A stretch of 39,320 nucleotides of DNA from Candidatus Woesearchaeota archaeon (GTDB taxonomy: Archaea; Nanobdellota; Nanobdellia; SCGC-AAA011-G17; JACQNH01). The first letter of the stretch is position 1. Each line of letters starts with the position of its first letter. The translations under genes were made by a program, and so were the position numbers. The stretch lies in assembly GCA_016203175.1 (NCBI GenBank), contig JACQNH010000067.1:1-39320 (forward strand), given 5' to 3'. The notes below the pieces were generated by a model, which worked only from the letters and a program-made list of their open reading frames with translations, was not told where the DNA came from and did no database searches. Shown piece after piece: positions 7,794 to 15,599 of the stretch.

Positions 7794-8216
7794 ATGGGCT
7801 ACGAAGAAAGATTTAATCAACACATTGAAGAATGGATAAATCACTGTAATACGCCAAAAGTAAGATTAAGTGCTAAGTTTTTTTTAGAGGCGCTTGATTG
7901 TGAAGCCTATAAAAACATTGTTTCAATGGGTCCTTCTATACTCCCCTTTATAAGAAAGATGTATAATAGAAGCGCAGGAATACACGACTTACCCCCAGAT
8001 AAATTCCTAAAGACCATTGAAGAAATTGAACAGAAGGGTCTTAGTCTTAAATTGTCGGATTATGAATTATCTCTTGCCTTAGTTAAAGATTGTTTAACTA
8101 ATCTTGTTATTGAAATAGTAGGAGATAATTTTAAGGTGCCAGAAGATATTATATATGATCCGTACTTAAGAGGGGAGTATACAAAGAGATGGTTAGAAGA
8201 AAACACGACTGGATAA
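7794..8216 (+). CDS. Hypothetical 140-residue protein
   Basis: This small soluble protein, rich in helix-forming residues, begins immediately after the gatB stop, so it is probably co-transcribed. Recognisable features are FFLEALDCEAYKNIVSMG and PSILPFIRKMYNR. They weakly resemble uncharacterised bacterial proteins that carry an 'AYxxIVxMGxxxLPLI' helix pair. No catalytic motif is visible. The function is unknown, and the link to GatB is only positional. Confidence 0.6.
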   Translation: MGYEERFNQHIEEWINHCNTPKVRLSAKFFLEALDCEAYKNIVSMGPSILPFIRKMYNRSAGIHDLPPDKFLKTIEEIEQKGLSLKLSDYELSLALVKDCLTNLVIEIVGDNFKVPEDIIYDPYLRGEYTKRWLEENTTG

Positions 8217-8298
8217 ATAAAGAATAGAAAAACAAACTATAAATTATTTGAAATTTAATAACCAAAAGCTATTTAAAATAATAAACTTAGTCTGTAGA

Positions 8299-9705
8299 AT
8301 GCAAGATTTAGCTGACTTTGCAATTAAATATCTACAGAAAAAAGGGGCTTCTTATGCAGAAGCTAAATATCAGGAGATAGAGTCTAATAGTTTTATAGTT
8401 AAAAATGGTTCTTTAGATATTTCCAGTTTTGATATCACAAAAGGTGTTGGTATAAGATTTATTTTAAATAATAAATTAGGATTTTTGTCTACGAATATTT
8501 TAAAAAAAGAGGCTTTAATCAAACAATTAGAAAATTCTTTAAAAATGACTTTGAAAACAAAAATATCTGAGAATGTAGAATTTTCTGAGGAAAAGGCAAA
8601 TATAGCAAATTATGAGGTTAAGCAAAAAATAAAATTGTCTAATGTAAGCGCTGATGAAAAAATTTCTATTCTAATGGCTGCTGAAAAAGAGATGAGAAGT
8701 GTTGATACTAAGGTTGAATCAACATATATACATTTATCTGATAATGAGACTCTTAATTACTATACGAATACTGATGGATCAAAAATACAATCCAAAATTC
8801 CTACAGCTAGTTTTATTTATGTTGTTTCTGTTAGAGAGAATGGAAAAACTAGCCAAAGGTATTCTGAATATGGGGGAGGGGGGGGTTTTGAAGTTGTGAA
8901 GAATTTTAAGATTCCTTCTTTATTAAAAAGTGAAGTTGAGGCAATGAAAATTAATTTAAGACATGGTAAAAAACCACCTCAGGGTGTAGTTGATGCTGTT
9001 TTAGGCCCTCAAGTTAGTGGGATAATAGCACATGAATCTGGCGGGCATCCTTATGAGGCTGATAGAATATTTGGAAGGGAAGCAGCACAAGCAGGAGAAT
9101 CTTTTGTTAATAAGGATATGATTGGCTATAAAATTGGGTCAGAGGCTGTAACAATAGTCGATGATCCTACTGTTGAGAGTGGTTATGGTTTTTATTTATA
9201 TGATGATGAGGGTGTTAAAGCAAGAAGAAAATATATTATAAAAAATGGTGCGATAAATGAATTTTTGCACAATAGACAAACTGCTAAATTAATGGGGCTT
9301 AAAAGCAATGGCTCTGCAAGGTCTAATGCATTTGATAAAGAACCGATCATAAGAATGTCAAATACATTTTTTTTACCTGGAGATTATACAGAAGAAGAAT
9401 TAATTGAGGATGTAAAGTTGGGGGTTTATATTAAGAATTTTATGGAGTGGAATATTGATGATAAAAGAATAAATCAAAAATATGTTGGATCAGAATGTTA
9501 TTTAATTGAGAATGGTAAAATAAAAAATCCTATAATTGCACCTAAGATTGAGACAACTACTTTTAAACTTTATCCTTCAATAGACGCTTGCGGAAAAAAT
9601 TTAGAGTATCATGCTGGAGATTGTGGAAAGTCTGACCCGCTTCAGGGCATCCCAGTAATATTAGGAGGACCTTCAATAAGAGTAAGAGGAGTAAAAGTAA
9701 GCTAA
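8299..9705 (+). CDS. tldD: TldD family metalloprotease subunit
   Basis: TldD pairs with TldE/PmbA to form a metallopeptidase that degrades unfolded or modified peptides inside the cell. The zinc motif HESGGH (residues 245-250 from this start) stands in the expected context GPQVSGIIAHESGGHPYEAD. The C-terminal core includes VRGVKVS and GDCGKSDP. ATG 8299 (MQDLADFAIKYLQKKG) is preferred over the TTG at 8248, because TATTTAAAA (about 8270-8278) is a TATA box 25 nt upstream and the extra 17 residues do not belong to the family. tldE follows after one base. Confidence 0.92.
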   Translation: MQDLADFAIKYLQKKGASYAEAKYQEIESNSFIVKNGSLDISSFDITKGVGIRFILNNKLGFLSTNILKKEALIKQLENSLKMTLKTKISENVEFSEEKANIANYEVKQKIKLSNVSADEKISILMAAEKEMRSVDTKVESTYIHLSDNETLNYYTNTDGSKIQSKIPTASFIYVVSVRENGKTSQRYSEYGGGGGFEVVKNFKIPSLLKSEVEAMKINLRHGKKPPQGVVDAVLGPQVSGIIAHESGGHPYEADRIFGREAAQAGESFVNKDMIGYKIGSEAVTIVDDPTVESGYGFYLYDDEGVKARRKYIIKNGAINEFLHNRQTAKLMGLKSNGSARSNAFDKEPIIRMSNTFFLPGDYTEEELIEDVKLGVYIKNFMEWNIDDKRINQKYVGSECYLIENGKIKNPIIAPKIETTTFKLYPSIDACGKNLEYHAGDCGKSDPLQGIPVILGGPSIRVRGVKVS

Positions 9706-9706
9706 A

Positions 9707-11023
9707 ATGGAATTATTAAATTATATTATAAAGGAATTAAAAGAAAAGGGAGCGGATGATGTAATAACTTCTTTAAATGAAAGTTTAGTGAAACAAGTTA
9801 GATTTGCAAATAGCGAGATAAATTTAAATTTGTCTTATAATTTCTCAACAATTTCTATATTTGCAGCAATAAAAAATAGAACAATTAGTACAAGTTTAAA
9901 GGAGTTAACTAAAGAAGCTGCTGATTTAACAATTAAAAAGATTATAAATAATGTTAAGAATTTACCAAAGAATGAGGAGTATAAAGAGATTGCTAAAGGA
10001 AAATTTAAGTATCCTGAAATTGAAGAATTGTATGATAAAAAAGTTGATGATGTGGATGCAATAGATGTAATTGAGGATGCAATTTCAATTTCTAAAAATA
10101 ATGGGGCTTTAAAATGCGCTGGTGTTTTTTATATTACAAAATCAAAAGATCAAATATTAACTTCTAACAATATTGAAAATGAAGGAGAAAGAACGCATTA
10201 TTATTTTTCAATTAGATCATTAAATTCTAAAGATGCTTCTGGTCATTCAACAAGCTCTTCGAATGTGATTTCAAAGTTAGATTATAAAAGTGCTGTAATT
10301 GAATCTGCTGAAATTTCAAAACAATCTTTAAATCCAAAAGAATCTCCTGAGGGCAAGTTTGATGTTATCTTTTCTCCTTTGGCATTTGCTCCTTTATTAG
10401 TCCATACTGGGAATTCTGCTTCTATATACTCTTTAGAATCTGGGTTTTCATTTTTTCCTAAAGAGATTAATAAAGAAATTGCATCTAAGATTGTTACATT
10501 AATTGATGATGGAACGTATAAAAATGGAAGTGGAAGTGGAAGATATGATGATGAAGGCTGTCCAAGGCAAAAGACTGTTGTTGTTGAAAATGGAATTTTA
10601 AAATCATTTTTACATAATACTTCAACTGCAATTAAATATAAAACAAAATCAACTGGAAATGCTGGAATTATTAGTCCTGAACCAACTAATTTTATTTTAC
10701 TACCAGGGGATTTGACAAAAGAAAAGATGATTAAAAATGTAGATAATGGAATTTTAATAACTAATATTTGGTATACTAGATTTAATAATTATTTAACAGG
10801 GGAGTTTTCTACAATACCAAGAGATGGAACTTTTTTAATTAAGAATGGTGAGATTTTAAATCCAATTAAAGGTTTAAGGGTAACAGATAAATTAAGTGAG
10901 ATGTATAAAAGGGTGATAGGTTTAGGAAAGGATTTAAAACAAATAGAAAGCTGGGAGGCTGAATCCCCAACAGTATTGCCTTATGTCTTAGTTAAAGATG
11001 TTGGTATTAGTAAGCCTAAATGA
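9707..11023 (+). CDS. tldE: TldE/PmbA family protein
   Basis: The 438-residue protein is the non-catalytic homologue and partner of TldD; it lacks the HExxxH motif. Family landmarks are the central SPLAFAPLLVHTGNSASIYS, DDGTYKNGSGSGRYDDEG (a GxGxxxxDDEG turn), FLHNTSTA, and FILLPGDLTKEKMIKNV. It starts one base after the tldD stop, so the subunits are made together. The position of LVHTGNSAS corresponds to the zinc site of TldD and confirms that it is degenerate. Confidence 0.9.
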   Translation: MELLNYIIKELKEKGADDVITSLNESLVKQVRFANSEINLNLSYNFSTISIFAAIKNRTISTSLKELTKEAADLTIKKIINNVKNLPKNEEYKEIAKGKFKYPEIEELYDKKVDDVDAIDVIEDAISISKNNGALKCAGVFYITKSKDQILTSNNIENEGERTHYYFSIRSLNSKDASGHSTSSSNVISKLDYKSAVIESAEISKQSLNPKESPEGKFDVIFSPLAFAPLLVHTGNSASIYSLESGFSFFPKEINKEIASKIVTLIDDGTYKNGSGSGRYDDEGCPRQKTVVVENGILKSFLHNTSTAIKYKTKSTGNAGIISPEPTNFILLPGDLTKEKMIKNVDNGILITNIWYTRFNNYLTGEFSTIPRDGTFLIKNGEILNPIKGLRVTDKLSEMYKRVIGLGKDLKQIESWEAESPTVLPYVLVKDVGISKPK

Positions 11024-11935
11024 TTATCTTTTTGGAATGTAATGCAAATATAATGTATTTTTTCCTTCTTTAGGGAGCTTATCTGCCATTTTAATACTGA
11101 TTAATTCTAAATCTATCAAATTTTTAGAGTCAGGAAAGTGAAAGAAAGATCTTACGTTAACATCTCCAGATAAAACTGCAGAAGTGTTTATGAAATAGTT
11201 ATCAACTAATCCTGCATTAATAAGATCTGTAGATAATGTTGGACCACCTAAAGCTAAGAATCTTTCAACACCATATTTAGATTTCAAAATTGTTAACATT
11301 CTGTACATATTAAGCTCCCTTGGTGAAGGACCTATTGATTCAATTGCCACATTTTTATATTTTTTTATTTCTGCTTCAAGTTTAGACAAGCCAATATCTG
11401 AAGTAAAAATTATTGATTTTCCTTCTTGTGTAAAAGCAAGATGATCTAAACCGTTTTCAATTTCACCAGAGCCTGTTACAATTACTCCAATTGGATGCCG
11501 TGATTTTTTTAGAATTTCCTCTCTATATTTTATTAAATCATGATCGTAAAAAGAAAGAAGTAAGGGTCTTTCATTATTTTCTCCACGGTACATATTTTTT
11601 GCAGCTCCCACTGCATCTACATTAAACCTTAAAATTTCTCTAAAATGATACCAATCTGTTAACCCTCCTTTTGCTTTCCATGATGCTTTGAATGCTGCTT
11701 TACCATCTAGCGTTTGAACGTAAATAATCCCTACAGAGGCTCTTTTGGGGTCTGGTGAAGGAATCCAGATTAAATCACCATCATAAATTCTTTTGACTTT
11801 TTCAGGTGCTTCTAGAGCATAATTTTTATAAGCCTCATCTATATGGAGTGTTCTTAAGGAACCTAAATTTTCAGTTTTATATTTAGCTGGATCTTGTTGA
11901 GATTTTAAATATTCTAGATAGTTTAAAATGACCAT
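11024..11935 (-). CDS. RibD C-terminal/dihydrofolate reductase-like enzyme
   Basis: The central part (about residues 85-290) resembles the RibD C-terminal reductase fold shared with dihydrofolate reductase: PIGVIVTGSGEIE, IIFTSDIGLSKLEAEIKKYKN, and LKSKYGVERFLALGGPTLSTDLINAGLVDNYF. The last of these matches the 'EGGxxLxxxLLxxGLVDE' signature. It would use NADPH to reduce a pyrimidine or pterin. No other riboflavin gene is in the window, so it may act as a dihydrofolate reductase or on another substrate. ATG 11935 is preferred to TTG 11944, given the TATA GTTTTTTAAAG on the minus strand about 25 nt upstream. The N-terminal 70 residues are unusual for the family. Confidence 0.75.
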   Translation of the reverse strand: MVILNYLEYLKSQQDPAKYKTENLGSLRTLHIDEAYKNYALEAPEKVKRIYDGDLIWIPSPDPKRASVGIIYVQTLDGKAAFKASWKAKGGLTDWYHFREILRFNVDAVGAAKNMYRGENNERPLLLSFYDHDLIKYREEILKKSRHPIGVIVTGSGEIENGLDHLAFTQEGKSIIFTSDIGLSKLEAEIKKYKNVAIESIGPSPRELNMYRMLTILKSKYGVERFLALGGPTLSTDLINAGLVDNYFINTSAVLSGDVNVRSFFHFPDSKNLIDLELISIKMADKLPKEGKNTLYLHYIPKR

Positions 11936-12000
11936 AATAAACAATTCAAAATAAGGCTTTAAAAAACTTTAGTTTAAATATTAAATCAGATTTTGACTTA

Positions 12001-13056
12001 TTAAAGAAATTTTCCATTTTCATAAACTAATTTACCATCTAAAAATATTTTACCATTTTTCATATCTTTAATGAAATCCCAATGGACAGCACTTTCATTT
12101 ACACCACCACATTCTTTGTATGCTGAGCCTATTGCCATATGAATAGAACTTCCAGTTTTCTCATCGAAAAGTATATTTTTAATTCCTTTTTTAATGTTAT
12201 AGTTTAAACCAATACCTAGTTCTCCTAGTTTAGAAGCACCTTCATCAGTTTTAATTACTTGTTTAACAAAATCTTCTCCTTTTTCTGCTTTTACTTCTAC
12301 AATTCTTCCTTTTTTAAAAACAAATCTTACATCTGAAACTTCTTTTCCTGAATAAACTGTTGGAAAGTCAAAATAAATATAACCTTCTGTTTCATCTTCG
12401 AATGGAGCTGTAAAAATTTCTCCATCTGGCATATTATGAGAACCATCACCTTTTACAAATTTTCTTCCATCAATTTTTAATTTAATATCTGTATCTTTTC
12501 CAACAATTCTAACTTCCTTTCCTGATTCCATTATTTTTACAAATTTATCCTGTTCTTTACTTATTTTTTTCCAGTCTTGAATACAGGCGTTATAGACAAA
12601 ATCTTCAAATTCTTCTAAAGACATTCCTGCTTCTTGAGCAAAAGAAGGTGTTGGAAAATCAAAAATAATCCATCTTTTCTTTAATCTTTCAATTTTTATA
12701 GGTTCTAGCAACTTAGATCTATTTGTTATTTTATTTGGATCAACATTTGCCATTTCTTTTAAGTTTTTAGGAGCCCTAATATTTATTAAACAATCAATCT
12801 TCTTTATTTCTTGATAAGCTATTTCTGGAAATGTTTTTAGGATTTTATCAGTTGCATATTTGAAATAAATAGAATGAAATTGATCATCACCTATTCTTGG
12901 AATTGGAAATGCACTTTTTTGTAAGACCTTTTTATATAAAACTTTAATTAATTCTATAGCAGTATATTCCCCTTCTATAACTACATAATCGCCTTCTTTT
13001 ACTTTAGTGCTTTCCAATAAGATGTCTGCTACTTTTTCAATTCTTTGGTCTACCAT
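12001..13056 (-). CDS. M29 family aminopeptidase
   Basis: The 351-residue protein belongs to the M29 thermophilic aminopeptidase family, which removes N-terminal amino acids using a two-metal centre. The signature NMPDGEIFTAPFEDETEG carries one metal-ligand glutamate. NESAVHWDFIKDM carries the His-x-Asp ligands near the C-terminus, and a typical IFLDGKLVYENGKF tail ends the protein. The open frame reaches 13119. The ATG at 13056 (MVDQRIEKVADILL) fits the family start and has a TATA-like TTTTTAATTTAA just upstream. It likely recycles peptides together with the nearby TldD/TldE and the amino-acid permease. Confidence 0.9.
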   Translation of the reverse strand: MVDQRIEKVADILLESTKVKEGDYVVIEGEYTAIELIKVLYKKVLQKSAFPIPRIGDDQFHSIYFKYATDKILKTFPEIAYQEIKKIDCLINIRAPKNLKEMANVDPNKITNRSKLLEPIKIERLKKRWIIFDFPTPSFAQEAGMSLEEFEDFVYNACIQDWKKISKEQDKFVKIMESGKEVRIVGKDTDIKLKIDGRKFVKGDGSHNMPDGEIFTAPFEDETEGYIYFDFPTVYSGKEVSDVRFVFKKGRIVEVKAEKGEDFVKQVIKTDEGASKLGELGIGLNYNIKKGIKNILFDEKTGSSIHMAIGSAYKECGGVNESAVHWDFIKDMKNGKIFLDGKLVYENGKFL

Positions 13057-13093
13057 ATGATTTTTTGAATAGATTAAATTAAAAACCTTTCTA

Positions 13094-14254
13094 TTAAAAA
13101 ATAAAATCCCAAATAGCATAGATTATACCACTTAAGTACATTAAAATTAATAACACATAAAGAATGATATTTACTTTTATCCTATATTCTGGTTTTCTTT
13201 CCTGCATAAATTTAGATTGTTTATGCATGTAAATCAACATTAAACCTGATATGCCACCACTAATTGCACCTGTTAAGCTAAGTATATCTGTAAACCCTGC
13301 ATTTTTTCTTAAAATTAGATATAATATTAAAGCGATAAAGGAAACTAAGGCCCAAGATAAAATTTTTCCTAGTTTTAAATCTCTATTGTAGGTATTTTTT
13401 AGTGCAAAACCTAATGCTAAAAAACTTGTAGACATAGCGAAAATAGCAAAAAGATTTCCAAAAAGCCAAGCCCATTTTCCTAAAGCAATATTTAAACCAA
13501 TAGTTGCTACTTGTGTAGTTTCTAAACCTGTAACACCAACAACACCCAATGCAAATAAAAAATAAACAATTATAACTACAATCCCACCTATTAATATAGA
13601 ATTTTTAAGAAATATTTTATGTTTTTGCAATTCATCCCTCATTGTAGGTATTGCACTTTCTCCTAAGAGAGAAAATAAGATTACACCATAGGGGAAAAAT
13701 AGTAGTTTAAATAAAGAAAGATTGGATGGATTTAGGTATGTTAAGTTTGAAAATTTAAGATTGTAAATACTAATAAAAGATATTGTAAGTAAAGCGATTA
13801 GCATCACGAATGTAAATATTGTTTCGATTTCCTCAAATAAGGTAATTCCAGCAAGGAGCAATAAACTTAAGATGAACCAAGTGATTAAAGCGTAAAAAAT
13901 ATTGCTTCCACCAAAAATATTTGCTAATACATCACTTACACCTGTGATATATGCTAATAAAGCGCCATAAACCCATAAAACAACGTTAAATAACATAAGC
14001 CATTTCAATTTTTCTCCTAAAAACTTTTGACAATAACCAACCAATTGATGACTGCCTTTACAACTTAGTGCAATTTCACCAATCATTAAATGGGTTAATA
14101 AGACTGCAATTCCTACTATAATTAATACTAAAGCACCATAAAGAAAACCAACTTTAGAAACAACATAAGGTATACCAAAGATTCCTGCACCTATAACATA
14201 AGCGATATAGGTTAAGATAGTTACAATAACATCTTTAAAACCTCTTTTTAGCAT
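13094..14254 (-). CDS. Amino-acid permease (HAAAP/SLC38-like)
   Basis: The 386-residue protein is strongly hydrophobic, with about eleven membrane helices. It opens with the APC-superfamily helix IAYVIGAGIFGIPYVVSKVG and contains the conserved LFSLLGESAIPTMRDEL loop, the pattern of aromatic/hydroxy amino-acid permeases and SLC38-type carriers. It probably imports an amino acid; the exact substrate cannot be read from the sequence. It lies in the same direction as the aminopeptidase gene downstream, whose promoter overlaps its 3' end. Confidence 0.82.
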   Translation of the reverse strand: MLKRGFKDVIVTILTYIAYVIGAGIFGIPYVVSKVGFLYGALVLIIVGIAVLLTHLMIGEIALSCKGSHQLVGYCQKFLGEKLKWLMLFNVVLWVYGALLAYITGVSDVLANIFGGSNIFYALITWFILSLLLLAGITLFEEIETIFTFVMLIALLTISFISIYNLKFSNLTYLNPSNLSLFKLLFFPYGVILFSLLGESAIPTMRDELQKHKIFLKNSILIGGIVVIIVYFLFALGVVGVTGLETTQVATIGLNIALGKWAWLFGNLFAIFAMSTSFLALGFALKNTYNRDLKLGKILSWALVSFIALILYLILRKNAGFTDILSLTGAISGGISGLMLIYMHKQSKFMQERKPEYRIKVNIILYVLLILMYLSGIIYAIWDFIF

Positions 14255-14276
14255 AACTAAGTTAAAGAATTTATGT

Positions 14277-14582
14277 TTATATTGATTTTTCTATTAATTT
14301 TTCAGAAGGATATATCATGTAATCTTTATAACCTGGGGGGAAGCCATTATTAAAAACCCTTATTGATATTTCAAATTTTTTTATTTCTTTGTATGCGCCT
14401 AATCTTTCATGCAAACCTATAGTTTTAGGGTCTTTAACACCAACTTCTAATCTTAATAAAGGTTGGTTAGGCAAAGTTTCAGGATCTATATTTCTAGGGA
14501 CTAAAGCTAAAGAGTAAAAGTTACCCTCACCAACTACGTTTTTAACTAAGGAAACTAGTTTATTACTATCTTCTTCATTCAA
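14277..14582 (-). CDS. Hypothetical 101-residue protein
   Basis: This small soluble protein begins with TTG 14582, preceded by the SD-like AAGGGGGTT. It includes LALVPRNIDPE, PLLRLEVGVKDPKTIGLHERLGAY and GFPPGYKDYMIYPSEKL. No family is recognised. It lies 22 nt upstream of the permease gene and could be co-transcribed with it. Confidence 0.6.
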   Translation of the reverse strand: MNEEDSNKLVSLVKNVVGEGNFYSLALVPRNIDPETLPNQPLLRLEVGVKDPKTIGLHERLGAYKEIKKFEISIRVFNNGFPPGYKDYMIYPSEKLIEKSI

Positions 14583-14649
14583 TTTCTTAACCCCCTTTTA
14601 AGTAATATAATAAAATATGAAACAAATATTTAAAGATGATTATGGTGAA

Positions 14650-14871
14650 TTATCTATTAAAAAAAGAAAATATAAAAAATAATATTATGGCTAAAATAAG
14701 TATTAAGTAAAAGCTTTTTTTGTTTGTAAAGGCTCCAAAAATAGGGAATGGGCCAATAAATATGCCTCCTGCTGCTTTTACATTTGGAGACTTTGAAGTA
14801 AAGGAAGAAGCAAAAACTATGATAAACCCTATAAGAATTAGTAATAAACCTATTTTAAGTAAATTTTCCAT
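14650..14871 (-). CDS. DUF131 family small membrane protein
   Basis: The 73-residue protein has two membrane helices (LLKIGLLLILIGFIIVFAS and SFYLILILAIILFFIFSFF). The connecting loop KAAGGIFIGPFPIFGAF carries the archaeal DUF131/TIGR00304 signature 'GGxIxIGPxPIxFG'. Its function is unknown. It is the last of three tiny membrane-protein genes. Its ATG lies one base after the stop of the 44-residue gene. Confidence 0.8.
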   Translation of the reverse strand: MENLLKIGLLLILIGFIIVFASSFTSKSPNVKAAGGIFIGPFPIFGAFTNKKSFYLILILAIILFFIFSFFNR

Positions 14872-14872
14872 T

Positions 14873-15007
14873 TTATGTCATGAAGAAAAGGATAATTGTA
14901 GCAATTGTAACTAAAGTCAATAGATATGCTGTTCTTTTTTCTGCTATTAAAATACCGATGCATTCTATTATTACAGCAAATATTGCTATTGTTGGATTTT
15001 CTATCAT
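14873..15007 (-). CDS. 44-residue membrane protein
   Basis: The product begins MIENPTIAIFAVIIECIGIL and continues through a charged turn (IAEKRTAY) into a second hydrophobic stretch (LLTLVTIATIILFFMT), so two helices are expected. The ATG overlaps the TGA of the preceding 60-residue gene by 4 nt (ATGA), and the stop lies one base before the DUF131 start. Tight coupling on both sides is the main evidence that it is translated. No family is recognised. Confidence 0.6.
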   Translation of the reverse strand: MIENPTIAIFAVIIECIGILIAEKRTAYLLTLVTIATIILFFMT

Positions 15008-15186
15008 TTTACCACCAACCTTGAAAGGCCTAAAACAACCACCCCTCCAGCCATAACTAAACCACCTAAAATAGAGATTACTTCGTCTTTTGAGTATCTT
15101 ATTAATGCACCGCCTAGAAGGATTAATCCAAAACCAACTACGTCTAAAGCGATTAAAAGATTGCTGAAGCCTTTTTTGTTTATCAT
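15004..15186 (-). CDS. 60-residue two-helix membrane protein
   Basis: The product starts MINKKGFSNLLIALDVVGFG and has two hydrophobic segments separated by LIRYSKDEVISI, ending GLSRLVVK. It is the first gene of a three-gene operon of tiny membrane proteins (60, 44 and 73 residues), with a TATA-like CTTTATAAACTT on the minus strand about 25 nt upstream. No family is recognised. It directly follows the truncated dph2. Confidence 0.6.
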   Translation of the reverse strand: MINKKGFSNLLIALDVVGFGLILLGGALIRYSKDEVISILGGLVMAGGVVVLGLSRLVVK

Positions 15187-15218
15187 AAGAATAATATATT
15201 TTTTAAGTTTATAAAGAT

Positions 15219-15479
15219 TTACACTAGAGGTTTTGCTATTAAAGGAGAAGAATGGCCAAATTGAACTAATAGGTCTATGGTTTTAATTATTGGATAATCA
15301 CAAGCGCCATAACAATCATCAGCCCAGATTAACACTTTTACATTTCCTTTTTCTTCTATTTCATTTGCTATTGATAATGCTTCTGTTTTTAATCCATCAG
15401 GGAATTGTAATAAAACAGTTTTAGCATTAATTTTATTTATTTCTTCCAATACTTTATTTAATTCAAAGTTGTATTCCAT
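15219..15479 (-). pseudogene. dph2: Truncated diphthamide synthase (Dph2 N-terminal fragment)
   Basis: The 86 codons match the N-terminus of archaeal Dph2, the radical-SAM-like 4Fe-4S enzyme that starts diphthamide synthesis on elongation factor 2. AKTVLLQFPDGLKTEAL and WADDCYGACD (first cluster cysteine, Cys56) are followed by IDLLVQFGHSS. Full-length Dph2 has about 320-340 residues and two further cluster cysteines, both absent here. The gene stops at AKPLV and runs into unrelated small genes. It retains a good TATA box (AAGCTTTAAAAG on the minus strand, about 25 nt upstream of 15479), so it may still be transcribed. A full copy must lie elsewhere if the pathway is active. Confidence 0.8.
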
Positions 15480-15599
15480 GGTTTTTATATATTAATTAAA
15501 CTTTTAAAGCTTTATGTTTAAAGAAAAGATTAATACCTACTTTATATCCTTACTTTTAGATCTTACCCTTCTTCGGAAGTATATTGTAATTGCGAAAAG

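Noticed and set aside
14617..14682. 21-residue rightward ORF beginning MKQIFKDDYGEL
   Set aside because: Its second half runs antisense over the end of the DUF131 gene, it has no SD or clear promoter, and nothing supports translation.
14720..14914. 64-residue rightward ORF
   Set aside because: It is the antisense shadow of the DUF131 gene and its small upstream neighbour, both of which have better coding evidence.
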